Notes: generated by a model not told the origin, from the sequence alone. A stretch of 64,000 nucleotides of DNA from Rhipidocladum racemiflorum (GCA_036346355.1 CM070577.1:79320509-79384508); one strand, 5' to 3'. Shown: positions 1 through 12,600, counted from the stretch's first letter. Program-made: numbers and translations.

Positions 1-319
1 TTGCTGATGAGATTGGTGGATAGCAACATGGAGACCTCTACCCCTATAGACACAACACTAAATAAATGCTGAAGTAATTTTATTTAGAAGGCATGCCACT
101 TGCCAAGCATGTTGTGAACGATAAATAATGTGAACATAAGATAGCCGTGATAATGATAATTATTAATACACCAATTAATTAGTGATGTAAAAAGGCAAAT
201 ATGAATATAGAGTAACTTGAAATGAAATAGTGTGCTATGTTAAAAATAAGCCATAGATGGTATATACTTGAGTAAAAGCATTGTGTGAAGAGAATTGCAG
301 CAATTGCAGTTCTTAGTAC

Positions 320-3300
320 CTGATTTGCTCCATGCTTCAGACGACGGTACTGCACATCGAATTTCAACCAACAGATAGTTCAGTTCATTTGTCAAGTAAT
401 CCCATAATATGTACTCACTGTGCCAAGAAAATTACTAGAATATAATCACCTTTCCAACGTTGAAATGTCTTGTTTCATGACCTAACCAACGAAGGTACCT
501 CGTAAGCTTAACTGCGGTAAAGGTTTTACCACGAGCTGGTAGGCCAACCTAATATATGAGCAGACATATTCAGACGGAGCATCTACCTTTTGAGATAAGC
601 AGTGAATAGAAGTATAGCAATATGTTCAAGAAGAAAAGTGAATCTTAGCACACAATTACAAATATATTCAGCAGCAAGCCAAACTATACTCAGTCAGGAG
701 GCACGGGAATTGTTGTTGCAATTGATGGAGATTACCTTTCCAGCTCCTGATTACTCAGTTCAAAAAATATTAAACTGTATGTCACAGCATAATTCTTAAT
801 TTATATGGTTAAAGATCATCTATGCATTATATAAGGATACGATAGGTAGCAACAATGCAACAAGCAAAAATTTAGCTTGTCCTGGTGTCTAGTGATCAGA
901 GTATCACAATAACTTTAAATATTGAATACTACAAATCAGATAAGAGATGAAAAATATTTAAAATTATTCATTTAAAAAATATTTGAAATTATAATACAAT
1001 TACAATAATTTACCAAAACAATAGCCAGTTTCCGGTCCTCCTTCGACCCATGCAACCGATCAGCTACAGCTGCAGCTGCCACAGCACCTGCTGCTTCTGG
1101 CATGGCCTTCAGATGTCAACAATAAGAAAGAATCAAGTACAAATTTCATTCTGATGGAATATTCTTTTAACTACATCAAAACTGATAAATGAATAAACGA
1201 ACGAATTATACTACATGTTGGTTCACGCACAACGGTTCAACAATTCCAACTAAGTCATGTCTTTAGTAATTCATTTAAGCACTTACGCCCTGTACTTGAT
1301 AGACTGATTCTACCATAGAGTTCTTTAGGGTTTATGGTGATAGTTTAGGATCAACCCATACACAATTTATTCCTATTTTTAATTTTTTTTTTCTGTGTTA
1401 ACTCCTACTGTTTAAGGATAGAAACAATACTGACCTTTCCTGATCCAAAACTAAGGCCAGGTGCCAGGGAACATGCACTAGATGATTTGCCAAGTTTAGG
1501 AGAGCCAACACCCCTGTCAACAAAAAGTCCCTTTTGCCCGTCTTGCTTTTGCAATGGTGTGAAGGTACTAACTGATTTTGACTCTATGATTCCAGAAACT
1601 TGCAACTTCTTAGAAGAATCTGCTACTAAGACCTCAATATCCTACAAAAGAACCAAATTAATGTGCCATGGCTCTTTCCAATATGTTTTTGGTTTACAGA
1701 ACAGAATATTTTATTGTAGAAAGTTATATTCAATTCGCCACTGCTGATTCAAAGAAAGAACAATACTTGTGTCCAAAAATATGTGACACAGATATCGAAT
1801 AGATGTAAGTAAACAAAAATTATAACTCATCATATGAAATGATAACCACCTAAGACCAGGCTATTCCATGTTGGTAGGAGGATCAATTTCAGGTGTAGAA
1901 CTGGAAAGTTGGCTATACAAGTGAGAAAATGGCAAATGATATATCAAGCAAAATGTATGGCTCTTAATAATTGAATGCATCATATCGAAATGTCTGACTT
2001 TTTTATTAAAAACACACACAACACAATTCATTGGTGGAACCAACACGCTAGCGTACCAACTTTTCTAGATTACAGCTTACCTTATTTTGGTAACTATGAT
2101 CCTTAAAATCTGCAGAAGCACTACTTGCACTCTGAACTCCGTCACTAAGAAGCATATCATTTGTCCACAAGGCTCCAGGTTGAATCAAGGATGCTGGGGT
2201 TGCAGCAAGGTTTGCTGCATATTCAGCTGGTGGTGCAGTTGGTGCTGGAACAACATAATGCTCTAAGTCAAGCTCCAAACTAGCAGCAGATCCATCCTGC
2301 AGAAAGGCATGAAACAAAAACTGTGAGAAACCACAACACCAATTGGCTCGGTTATTAGCATTCAAGCGCAAAAAGCATGCAAGTGTTCAAATTTTTATGA
2401 ATAGCACTTGTATTCAACATGAGGGCAATGGGCCGGTATATATGCACGTTCATGAGGGTATAGAAGGAAAGCCTATATAAGACAATATCTATACAAGGCA
2501 TTAGCAGTCTCTTATATTAGGAAACTAGGATACTGTCTAGCTCAAACTCATGGATGGTGGATCAACACCACTGAGTTTGGAGAGATAAAAGTTATGATGA
2601 GCTCTAGCTTGTGTCTTCGTGAAAAAATCTGCCAACTGAAGCTCTGAAGGCACATACTAAAGAGCCACAACCTGATCCTATACATGTGACCGCATATAAG
2701 AAGCATCAACACCAATATGTTTTGTGAGCTCATGCTTCACTGGATCTTGAGCAATGCTAATAGCACCTGTATTGTTAGATAAAAGAGAAGTCGGTGTAAA
2801 AACAGAAACACCAAAATCCTCAAGTAACCATCGTAGCCAAGTAACCTCTGCTGTCAAAAGAGCCATAGCCCGCAACTCTACTTCAGCACTCGAATGAGAA
2901 ACTGATGTTTGCTTCTTAGTCTTTCAAGCAATAAGAGAACCACCAAGAAAAATATAGTAAGCAGAAAGAGACCGACGATCAGAGTGATCACTAGCCCAGG
3001 TAGCATCAAAATATGCCTGGAGCTGTAAAGAGCTGGAGCGTGGAAAGAAAAGACGGCAAGAGATAGTTCTACGAAGATATCGTAGAACACGAAGAAGATG
3101 ACTATAGTGGACCTGAGTGGGAGCAGAAACGAACTGACTAAAGATATGAACTGAATATGAAATGTTAGGACGAGTGACACCAAGGTAAACAAGACTCCCA
3201 ACAAGATGACGATAGCGAATGGAATCCTCAAGAGGTTCACCATCAGAAGATCGAAGGTGAAAATTGAGCTCCATGGGAGTCTCAACTGTACGCTGATCAG

Positions 3301-6300
3301 TGAGAGAAGCACGATTAAGAAGATCCTGGATATACTTCTCTTGGGAGAGAAAGAAACCCTTAGATGTAGAAGAAACCTTAATCCCAAGAAAGTAGCGAAG
3401 AGGACCTAGATCGAACATGAGAAACTGCTCACTAAGACGAACATTTACAGAGGCAATATACTGAGAATCATCTCCAGTAATGATCATATCATCAATGAGA
3501 TGAAGTGTGAACAAAGAGCGCAGGATCATGAGTACTAGCAGAAAAACCAGTTGCAATGATCACGGAAGAAAAACGCTCAAACCAAGCACGATGAGCTTGC
3601 TTAAGCCCATAAAGAGAGCGACGAAGCCGACAAACCATGCCCTTAGGAACAGAATACCCCGGTGGTGGCTGCACATAGACCTCCTCATGCAGCTCACCAT
3701 TAAGAAAGGCATTCTTGACATCAAGCTGACAGATGGATCACTCACGGACAAAGGCCACAACAAGTAGAGTGCGAACAATGGTCATGTGAGCCACAGATGC
3801 AAAAGTCTCATCATAATCACGACCATGCTCCTGCTGAAAACCACGTGCTACAAGACGAGCCTTGTAGCGCTCAAGAGAACAATCAGAACAAGTCTTAATC
3901 TTATAGACCCACTTGCGTGTAATGGAACGGACACGTGGAGGAAGAGGTACAAAATCCCACGTACCAGTACGCTCAAGGGCAGCAAGCTCTTCTGCCATCA
4001 CATGGTGTCATTCCTGATGAATAATAGCATCACGATAAGAAGTCGGCTCGGCAATAATTGCACTAACAAAGCCAAGGCGCTCAGGAGGCCGAATAGACTG
4101 GCGATCGCGAAGAGAATAGCGAGGAGATAATGAAGAAGGGGACTCAGCAGGAGAAGAAGATGACATATCAGAAGAATCCTCAACTTGCGGACGACAAGTA
4201 TAGTATAGAGGATAACAAGGAAGAATATCTGAAGAAACCTCTAGAGGAAAGGCCGGTGATGAAGAAGCTGGTGATGAAGGAGACGCCAATTGTGAAAAAG
4301 GTAAAGTGATAACTGAAGTATCAGGAAAAGTCAGGAAAGAAAGTGGCTTGACAAGAGATGCTAGAGTGGAAGAACGAGGGTAGAAGGGACGATACTCATC
4401 AAAAGTAACATCTCGAGAGATCCACATCCGTCGGCCAACAAGATCCCAAGAACGATAACCCTTATGCTCAGCACTATATCCCAGAAAAACACATTCAATA
4501 GACTGAGTAGTCAGCTTGGTGCGTTCACGAGATGCTAGAAGAACACAGCACACACACCCAAAGAGACGAAGTCCAAAATAATCGGGAGGCATGCCATAAA
4601 GACGCTCCACTGGAATCCCACCCTGAAGAGCAAAAGAAGGCTGGATATTAATTAAGTAGGTGGCAGTAGAAACAGCCTCAGCCCAGAAGTGAGCTGGAAC
4701 AGCAGAAGCAAGCATAAGAGCACGTGTTGTCTCAAAAAGATGACGACGCTTATGCTCAGCCACACCATTCTGAGCATGAGCACCAAGATATGAAAACTGA
4801 GAAAGAGTGCCCTGTGTAGCAAGAAAAGCTTGAAAGGCTCTTGACAGATACTCCCCTGCCGAGTCGGCACGAAGAACACGAATAGGAGAATCAAACTGTG
4901 TACGGATCATCGGCCGGCGTCACAGGGCCTTGTCGTGGGAGAAGGCCAAAGTGGCGTCCTCGGCAGAGAAGACCAGGGGTCGTCGCAGGGCTGGGCGGAG
5001 CAACGGGGGCCGCGGCCCGATCCTTTGCGGAGAAGACTAGGGCGGCGCTGGACGAACGTCGGCTGGAGGGACGAGCGGCAGCCACAAAGCCAACAGAGAA
5101 GAGCGGCAGCAACGAGGTGATGAGAAGAGGCGCCAGAAAAAGGCGCAAGTGCAACGCCGGTGAGGACCTAAACCTAAAACGTTGTCCCTGATAACATGTT
5201 ATGAATAGCACTTATATTCAACATGAGGCCAATGGGCCGGTATATATACGTGTACATGATGGTATAGAAGGAAAGCCTATATAAGGCAATATCTATACAA
5301 GACTAACAATATCTATACAAGGCATTAGCTATCTCTTATATTAGGCAACTAGGATATTGTCTAACACAAATGACTAGTGAGAAAAGATGAGGAAATGAAA
5401 AGACACATCCTTTTTGTTTTTCTAGGCATTCTATTAAGCGATTACTACTCAAAAGGCAGCATCAAGAAGGCTACCCAAAGCAAAGGCAGAAAATGCTTTC
5501 TGCCAAAAAAAAAAGGGAGAAAATGCGAAAAATCAGCTAGCATTCCTGCCATCAAATAAAATTTCGTTGAAATTTCTATAAGGATATACTTGATAGGATA
5601 TATTTCATTTTGACAGCATGTAGATTGTTTAATTTCTACCCATGAACATACCTTTTAGACAAGCACATTTCAGCTTTCAGAACATCGCCACTTACATCCT
5701 AAAGATTAAACTTTAAATGAAGCAACAAAAAAAATTGTACTATATGAAGCAGTATTGTTTCTGTTGTTTTTTTTTCTCTACTTGTTTGACTTCAGGAAGA
5801 TTACACAGTAACAGTTTGCAATATAATGCATGCATAAAAAGGAAACATAAGAATAAAAAATTTAAAGTCAAACGCACATTTGATTCTCACCTCGGATGCA
5901 TGAGCAGATGCAACATTTATGCTGATGTCAGGAATCCCCCGAACTCTGGAAGGCTGGAAGTTCTCCTTGAACACCCTCCAGCTGGCCGCAAGATCGAGCG
6001 GAGACACGATGTCCGCCTTGTTGAACACCCTGAACTCAAGCACCTCATCATCTCCATTAATCCTGAACAATGCGACCCTCACATCGCCCTCGATCATGCC
6101 TCCAGTGAGAAGCCGCGTTGGCCCTTCCTCAATGACGGATGGGGTTGCCGCATCCTTGGGCTTGAGCAAGAATTTGAAGTCGAGTGTTTCTACAGCAAAT
6201 TCCACAAGTTGCAAATCTTTAGGGGGGGAATGCATGCACGCAGTAAGAGTTGAATCTAACACATCCATTTCTAACTGAGCAAGCCAAGCAAATCTATTTC

Positions 6301-7089
6301 ATTCCACCAAACAAACTCATGGAATGCAATTCAGCATTCTAGCCGACAACAGAGGAACACAAAAATGCACCCTATAGGCTTTTGGTTTACTTATTACAAT
6401 GAGAAAGGTAACTTCGAAGTACAGCAACTGGACAATCCAACTCTCCCAAATCCACTTCAATCCATCAAAGAAGCTCACAAAACCCAATTCTCTACCAAAC
6501 ACCCAGGACAAACCAACCAACTCAAAAACGACCAGAACGAAAAGGGCAAAACTAGACAAGCAACAGCAGCATCCAATCGCAATCCACACACAAACAAGGC
6601 GATATCAACATAGAAACAGGACAGCCACGAAGCACGCGCCGCCGCATGCACAGTAGAGCTGAGCACAGGCGTAGTAGGCAGAGCGCCGTACCATGGTCGG
6701 GGGGCACGACGAAGCTGAGCTCCCACATGGACGCCAGCTCCCGCTCCATCGCGAGCTGCAAGGAGGGGGAACATTTCTGTAAACGAAAACACAAATGGGC
6801 AAACCGGAAGCGCACGCGGCACCGGAGCAAAGCTGAGCGAAGCGATCGTTACGGCGCGGGCGGGGTCCCAGGAGCCGATGATGGGCTCGGAGCCGTAGAC
6901 GTGGGGGACGAGGTCTCCGCTAATCCGCGCGTTCTCCATCTTGAGCGACACGTACAGCTGCGCGCCGCCGTGCCACGACCCCGCGCCGCCGCCCACGCCC
7001 TCGCCCCCGTCGCCAACCGCCCCCGTCGCCTCGGCCCGGCCGCCGCCGCCGCCAACGCCGTCGATGCCCTTGGACCCCGACGTGCCCAT
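320..7089 (-). CDS. F2KP: 6-phosphofructo-2-kinase/fructose-2,6-bisphosphatase, N-terminal 415 residues (gene runs off left edge)
   Basis: Bifunctional cytosolic enzyme that makes and breaks fructose-2,6-bisphosphate, the regulator of sucrose synthesis versus glycolysis. Eight GT-AG exons on the minus strand join in one frame: 6853-7089, 6692-6755, 5891-6189, 2081-2296, 1435-1641, 1014-1106, 450-548, 320-349. The start MGTSGS fits an N-myristoylation consensus (Gly2, Ser6). Residues about 42-140 form a CBM20 starch-binding-like domain (QLYVSLKMEN, GSWDPARA, WELSFVVPPDH). A low-complexity linker follows. The kinase domain opens with SKEDRKLAIVL and the Walker A loop GLPARGKT (residues 374-381), then KYRRLKHGANQ. 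The rest of the kinase domain and the phosphatase domain lie left of the window; the Arabidopsis protein is about 740 residues. No stop or frameshift is seen. Intron 3 (2297-5890) is 3.6 kb because of a copia insertion; without it the intron would be about 0.6 kb. Confidence 0.93.
2393..2542 (-). repeat. 3' LTR of the copia in F2KP intron 3
   Basis: About 150 bp clearly homologous to 5197-5366 (shared GGGCCGGTATATAT and GAAAGCCTATATAA). Its terminal TG is mutated to TT and its inner edge reads GTCTAGCT instead of GTCTAACA. Several substitutions between the LTRs point to an old insertion. Confidence 0.85.
2678..4910 (-). pseudogene. copia pol remnant (integrase core, reverse transcriptase, RNase H)
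   Basis: Minus-strand coding remnants of an Ale/Retrofit-like copia polyprotein. Integrase core and C-terminus at about 4008-4910 (RADSAGEYLS, GVAEHKRRH, YLINIQPS, CVFLGYS). Reverse transcriptase at 2924-4001 (RKWVYKIK, ARLVARGF, the catalytic region reading LIDDMIITGDD instead of YVDD, LGPLRYFLGIK). RNase H at 2678-2880 (VKHELTKHIGVD). The frame breaks at least three times. N-terminal gag, protease and zinc-binding integrase parts are absent. It cannot encode an active polyprotein. Confidence 0.88.
5197..5366 (-). repeat. 5' LTR of the copia in F2KP intron 3
   Basis: 170 bp, begins and ends with the TG/CA inverted dinucleotides, adjacent to target duplication CAAAT. It contains an internal duplication of ACAATATCTATACAAG not present in the partner LTR at 2393-2542, which explains the length difference. 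Confidence 0.88.
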
Positions 7090-7440
7090 GTTTGCTGCTG
7101 CGCGTGAGCGACCTTGCGACGGTGGTGGTTTATCAATGGAGGGAGATGAGGTTTGGATTGAGGGGTGGGGGATCGGGAGAGCGATGGGAGTGGTGGTGGT
7201 GGTGGTGTGGAGTTCGAGGCTCCCGAGTTCCGGGGGAAGCGCGGCGTGGGGCCCACCCCACCCGGAGGATAAATGCCGGCCCCACCTGACAGTGACGGCC
7301 CCTTCGTGCTCGTGCGGATGTGGCGGCGCGCCGCCCGGCCAGTCTCGGCTCTGCTCTGCTCGCCGGCGAGAGACAGAGACAGCGGCGAGGTGCGGCTATG
7401 CATTATTACTATTCGAAAGTAGAACAAATATTAAAAGATA
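7090..7440 (-). promoter_or_regulatory. F2KP 5' UTR and proximal promoter region
   Basis: GC-rich sequence directly upstream of the F2KP ATG. It holds a GGT/GTG microsatellite near 7186-7210 and a palindrome GTGGGGCCCAC at 7246-7256 that matches the consensus of plant TCP factors (GTGGGNCC). The GC-rich island stops abruptly at about 7420, where AT-rich repeats start. The transcription start cannot be placed from sequence. Confidence 0.4.
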
Positions 7441-7665
7441 AATAAATAATAAAAACATACCTTGTTTCAAGGTTTATATAGTTATATTTTCTTCGCTTCA
7501 AAATTTATATAACTTATATTTAAAAGGATAATACATAGAACAAATATTAAAGTATAAATGAAAGATCAATAATAAATTTTATTTTGCTTCAAGATCTATG
7601 TACTTATATTTTCTTATTTCAATATTTATATAACTTATATCAAGAGGATAACGCATAGAAACAAA
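7421..7665. repeat. AT-rich tandem duplication upstream of F2KP
   Basis: Two imperfect copies of a roughly 115-120 bp AT-rich unit, about 7421-7541 and 7536-7660. Shared blocks include GAACAAATATTAAA, TTATATTTTCTT and TTTATATAACTTATAT. No coding potential. It marks the outer edge of the F2KP promoter and could be part of an unrecognised MITE. Confidence 0.6.
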
Positions 7666-8266
7666 ATAAAAAAAGTTATTGTGTGGCTTGAATATGCCAA
7701 CGGTGTTACGTTGGGTTCTACGCGTACCCATTTTATCAAAAAATTTAGCTACATTGTAAAAAGAACCTATTCCATTGGTTCTGACGATCTAGACGCCGCG
7801 GCTGGGGACAAGATGGACTTGTTGGTTATCGCCTGTATCGGTGTCAATTCTCCGTCCTGGAAGCTAGAATACAATCCTAGGATCGCTTTTAGCAACGAGA
7901 GAACACCAATAAGGCAGATTTGAGGATAGGCAGAGCATCGCGTGATCGATGAAGCAACAACAGGGCACATATATGCTCCAATATCTATCGAAGAACTTCG
8001 ACCATGACTTAATTACTCCATGAACAAAATAAAACTGGCATGATGCAGTTTTCTTTAACCAAGTTACCAAACTAAAAACGGGATTACATTATGATTTTGT
8101 ACTTTTTGTTTTAGCGTAAGTTGCACAAATATTAAAATAAAGGATAACTAATCATTATTCACCTTTCATTTATATGTTAATATTTATACAATTTACAAAA
8201 AAATAAAAGTACCGACCACCTCTCTCTCTCTCAATTATTACTATCCTCACCAAAAAAAAAACCGGA
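7666..8266. other. intergenic, no recognised gene
   Basis: About 600 bp between the F2KP promoter side and the 3' end of the subtilase pseudogene. An 80-codon plus-strand frame at 7681-7923 has no recognisable domain. A CT dinucleotide run lies near 8221-8232. Nothing else could be supported. Confidence 0.5.
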
Positions 8267-8675
8267 TCAGAAAATCACAATAGGGCTTCTGACACTGTGC
8301 GCCTTGAAGACCCACTTCAAGCTCCATTCGGCGTGCTTGGTCTTGCCAGCGTCCCAGCTCAGCTTCACCGTGAAGCTCCTCTTGTCCTTCAGCCCGCCGA
8401 ACTCCAGCACCGGCGGCAACACCTTGGCCGCGACGCCGTCGGGCATGCTGACCTCCGCCGTGTACCTGGCGAGCGCCTTCTCGTCTCTCGTCAGCGTCCG
8501 GGTTCACCGTGACCTCGCCGGCGGGCGTGGGCGTGCCCGGGCGACGACGGACGGGTAACTCAGCTCGGCTCCCGCGATCTTGCGCGTGATGATCTCCACC
8601 TGGCCGTCGTTGTAGCCGAAGCCGCAGATGTAGGCGACGTGCTGCGCTTCGTCGATGTCGTAGACTAACCCCGGG
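8267..8675 (-). pseudogene. subtilase C-terminal fragment (Fn3-like domain)
   Basis: Encodes INPGLVYDIDEAQHVAYICG and, after two frameshifts near 8545 and 8480, RYTAEVSMPDGVAAKVLP and SWDAGKTKHAEWSLKWVF up to a TGA at 8267-8269. This is the standard C-terminal fibronectin-III-like domain of plant subtilases. Its right border is the gypsy target site TTGAT (8676-8680). The matching upstream part resumes at 15086. Confidence 0.9.
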
Positions 8676-8680
8676 TTGAT

Positions 8681-9647
8681 TGTCAGGACCGGATGGAGTG
8701 ACAGCTTCCAATCCAATCACAGATCGAAATAGTAGTGGAGAAAAAGGGAAAAATCTGGGAAAACGCAACAAATAGGAAGGAAAAAAGAAGGACTTGGAGA
8801 ACAAGAACGAAACAGAGGAGCAAGTCTTTTCTCTTATCATAATCGTAACAAACTCCTAACCACTCCAGGTCTTAGAACATCTCCAGCAAAGCCCCTAAAC
8901 TAGCACCTAAACTTTAAAATAGGGAGTGTAGTAAAAAAAACAGATCCAGCAGAGCCTCAACTCAAGCCCCTAAAATTAGGGGGCCCCTAAATTTGCCTCC
9001 TCAGCCTCAATTCCCATGGGGCCCCTACTCAAGCCCCTAAAATTAGGAGGCCTCTAAATTTGCCTCCTCAGCCCTAATTTCCAGGGACACGAGTACAACC
9101 CCTATTATTGAAGATAGAGAAATACATGAGAGGCTTCGAAAATTTTATCATGTTTTGAAAATTTTAAATTTAAATTTTAAATATCATGTTTTTAAATTGT
9201 AAATGTTAATATGCTTATGTTTTATGTATTACAAATATTTTTGATTGAATTTTAGTGGTGTCAAATGAAGATTATACATAGTGGATATGTCAAAATAGGA
9301 GAAAAAGTAAAATAGAAATGAGATTTAGGAGTCATTCTTTGGACTTGTGCTCTGAAAATAGGGCCTCAAAAAATAGGGGGATCCCTAAATCCAAAATAAG
9401 GACCCTGTTTTAGGGGCCCTTGCTGGAGATACTCTTATACTCTCCACTTTTACCCTGTCGTGCGATTTACTCTGGAGAAGTAAAAGTTAAGTTTGACAAT
9501 TACAATACTAGTAACAGTAATTACTGGATGTCTCTTAGCCACCCGATTACATTTAACTAAGAGGTATTGACTGATTCTTGCTGTCCGATTACACAAAACA
9601 AGCTCTTCCAACTCTTAAATCACCAACTCCTTTGCTGCTTCCTGACA
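8681..9647 (-). repeat. 3' LTR of the Reina-like gypsy, containing a Harbinger MITE
   Basis: 967 bp, equal to the 404-bp partner plus 563 bp (a 560-bp MITE and a 3-bp target duplication). Outside the MITE only three substitutions were seen against 14677-15080 (in CAGAG/CGAGC, CTCC/TAACC and TTGC/TGTCC contexts). Confidence 0.92.
8875..9434. mobile_element. PIF/Harbinger (Tourist-like) MITE inside the gypsy LTR
   Basis: 560 bp flanked by TTA (8872-8874, 9435-9437), the target duplication of the Harbinger superfamily. Terminal inverted repeats GAACATCTCCAGCAAAG and GAGTATCTCCAGCAAGG (reverse complement of the right end). The undisturbed partner LTR reads CAGGTCTTATACTC at this point, proving an insertion. 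Internally two direct copies of an AGCCCCTAAAATTAGG... block of about 55 bp are present. No coding capacity. Confidence 0.9.
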
Positions 9648-12600
9648 ATACTCCCCCGTGAGATCCTTGTCCTCAAGGATTAAAATGAGGAAAAACTTTT
9701 GCAATAAATCTGCATCCTCCCATGTCGCAGCGTCAGGAGACAAGTTAGCCCATTGAATTTTCCATTGTACAATCGGCATATTGTTCCTTGGAATCATTAT
9801 TCTCTCCAGAAAAGCTATTGCCTCCGTCAGGATATTGCCTTCTTTGTCAACTAACGGAAGATCATTGCTGGGAACCACCTTGGGTCCAATGTGTCGCTTC
9901 AATTGACTCACATGAAAAGTGGGATGAATCTGACATCCTTCCGGCAGCAGAAGCTTATAAGCAACTTTCCCTATTTTTTCAAGGACTCTGAAAGGTCCAT
10001 AAAATTTGGTATGCAGTTTCAGAATACGATGTAATCCCAAAGCATTATGTCTATATGGTTGCATTTTGAGATACACCATGTCTCCTTCTTCGAATTGTCT
10101 CTCCGTTCTCCTTTTATCAGCAAAGAATTTCATTCTTGATTTGGCCTTCTCCAGATTGACTTTAATTGTTTCAAAGGCAAGTTGTCTATTCTGCAGCTGG
10201 TTTCTGGCTTCTTCTGAAGTTGGATCAAACAGCAACCCTTCAGTAATCATCGGGGGTTTGATTCCATACAAGGCTTGAAAAGGAGACATTTGTAAAGATG
10301 TGTGGAAGGAGGTGTTATACCACCATTCTGCCTGGGACAGCCAAGAATGCCATTTCCGGGGACTAGAGAAAGCCATACATCGCAAATAATTCTCCAAACA
10401 TTGATTTACTCTTTCAGTTTGGCCGTCGGTTTGAGGATGGTATGCACTACTCATTCTCAACTGAACCCCCATTGTCTTGAATAGTTCCCTCCAAAAAAGG
10501 CTTGTAAAGATTCTATCCCTGTCTGAAATTATCATCATAGGCAGACCGTGTAATTTATACACATTGTCCAAGTACAAGTCTGCTACTTGTTGAACTGTAT
10601 AGGGGTGGCTGAGGGAAATAAAATGTGCATATTAGGTAAATCGGTCCACCACCACCATTACCACATCCTTTCCCTCTGATTTAGGCAATCCCTCAACAAA
10701 GTCCAGCGACACATGTGTCCAAGCCATTTTAGGAACAGGGAGTGGTTGCAACAATCCTGGATAAGGAACATTCTCTGATTTACTCTTTTGACACACTGCA
10801 CAAGCCTTAACAAAATTAATGACTGTGGTCTTCATTCTCGGCCAATAAAACAGTGGTTTGATTCTTTTATACGTAGCCCTTTCTCCAGAATGCCCTCCTA
10901 ATGCTGAATTGTGGAAGGAAGTCAACAATTGTGTCCTCAGTTCTGTTGTTTCACCCACATAAATCCTCCCCTTATATCTAATAATTCCATTAGTCAAGGT
11001 GAATGGAGGAGAACCATCTGTATCAATCCTCAGTTTGACTTCTAACTCTTTGCACTTGTCATCACCTTGATAGCTCTGAATCACTTCGTTGGCCCACTCC
11101 GGAACCGACGCAGAAACTGCCATTATGTGCTCCATTCTAGATAAGGCATCTACTGCCCGATTTTCTTTTCCTTGTTTATATTCCACCTTATAATTGAACC
11201 CCAACAGTTTAATAAGTAGCTTATGCTGCACCCCATCAATCAACCTCTGATCTGCTATAAATCGTAAGCTCTGTTGATCTGTTCTTATTATCAAGGTGGA
11301 ACCAATTAGATAATGTTTCCATTTCTTCAATGCTTCAATTATGGCCAAGGCTTCCTTATCATATACTGACATGGCCAATGCTTTAGGTCCAATAGCCTTG
11401 CTCATAAATGCAAGTGGTCAGCCTCCCTGCATGAGTACTGCACCCAATCCTCCTCCACTGGCGTTAGTCTCCAAAATAAAGGGTTGATTGAAATCAGGTA
11501 GCGCCAAAACTGGAGCTTGAGTAAGAGCCTGTTTAATCTCTTCGAATGAATGCTGTTGTCTATCATCCCACACAAAACCATTCTTCTTCAAAGAATCAAA
11601 CAAAGGTCGACAAATCAGACCAAAGTCTTTAACAAATCTTCTGTAATAGCCTGCTAGACCCAGAAATCCTCTCAGTTGAGTTATGTTCTTAGGTATTGGC
11701 CACTGTTGGACAGCTACAATCTTGTCTGAATTGGTCGCTACCCCATTCTCACTGATTGTATGACCCAAGTATTCAACTTGGTATTGACCAAATACGCATT
11801 TACTTCTCTTTGCAAACAGCTTGTTCTCCCTTAATACCTGTAAGACTTGTTTCACATGCAATTGGTGATCCAACATGGTAGGACTGTAAATCAAGATGTC
11901 GTCAAAAAATACCAATACAAATCTCCTCAAAAACTTTGCTAAGATTTTATTCATTAATGCTTGAAAGGTGGCTGGAGCGTTGGTTAACCCAAATGGCATC
12001 ACCACATATTCATAATGTCCCATATGGGTGCTGAAGGCAGTTTTGAAGATGTCCTCTGTCTTCATTCTGATTTGATGATACCCTGATTTCAAATCGATCT
12101 TTGAAAACAGTTTAGCTCCATATAATTCATCCAACAAGTCCTCTATGATTGGAATAGGATACTTGTTTTTGACTGTGTTGATATTGAGTTGTCGATAATC
12201 AATGCATAACCTCCAAGACCCATCCTTCTTTTTAACAAGAATTGCTGGAGATGAATAAGGACTCACACTGGGCCTAATCACTTGATTTTGCAACAATTCT
12301 TCTATCAATTCCTCCATGGCGTCTTTCTTGTGATGTGGCAATCGATAAGGCCTTATATTCACTGGCTGGGCACCTGGCACAAGAGGTATAGTATGATCGC
12401 AGTCCCTCACAGGGGGTAATTCCTGAGGTTCCTCAAACACATCTCGAAATTGATCCAAAATTGCTATCATTTCGGTTGGTATCGAGTTCTTCATTTGTTG
12501 ATCTCTGACAATAGTCTTGGAATAGATGACAGCACCAACTACACCTTTCTCCATCAGTTTTCTTAACTTCTGTTCGTCTATTAAACAATTTTTTCTGGGA

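Larger units (their letters stand above)
2393..5366 (-). mobile_element. Ale/Retrofit-like Ty1/copia element, internally deleted, in F2KP intron 3
   Basis: Flanked by a 5-bp target duplication CAAAT (2388-2392 and 5367-5371). The 5' LTR is on the right (5197-5366, TG...CA). The 3' LTR is on the left (2393-2542), with a mutated first dinucleotide and a diverged inner end. A primer-binding site resembling TGGTATCAGAGC, with changes, follows the 5' LTR at about 5185-5196. Only about 290 bp of leader separates this from the integrase core, so gag, protease and the front of integrase are deleted. The element has the same orientation as F2KP. Confidence 0.9.

Noticed and set aside
5717..6278. Plus-strand ORFs opposite F2KP exon 3
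   Set aside because: Antisense shadows of a well-supported exon with consensus splice sites.
6849..7441. Large overlapping ORFs around the F2KP start
   Set aside because: GC-rich exon 1 and 5' UTR keep several frames open; only the minus frame starting at 7089 joins the other exons.
8247..8840. 197-codon minus-strand ORF
   Set aside because: Its Arg/Pro-rich reading is the wrong frame across the frameshifted subtilase C-terminus and the gypsy LTR.
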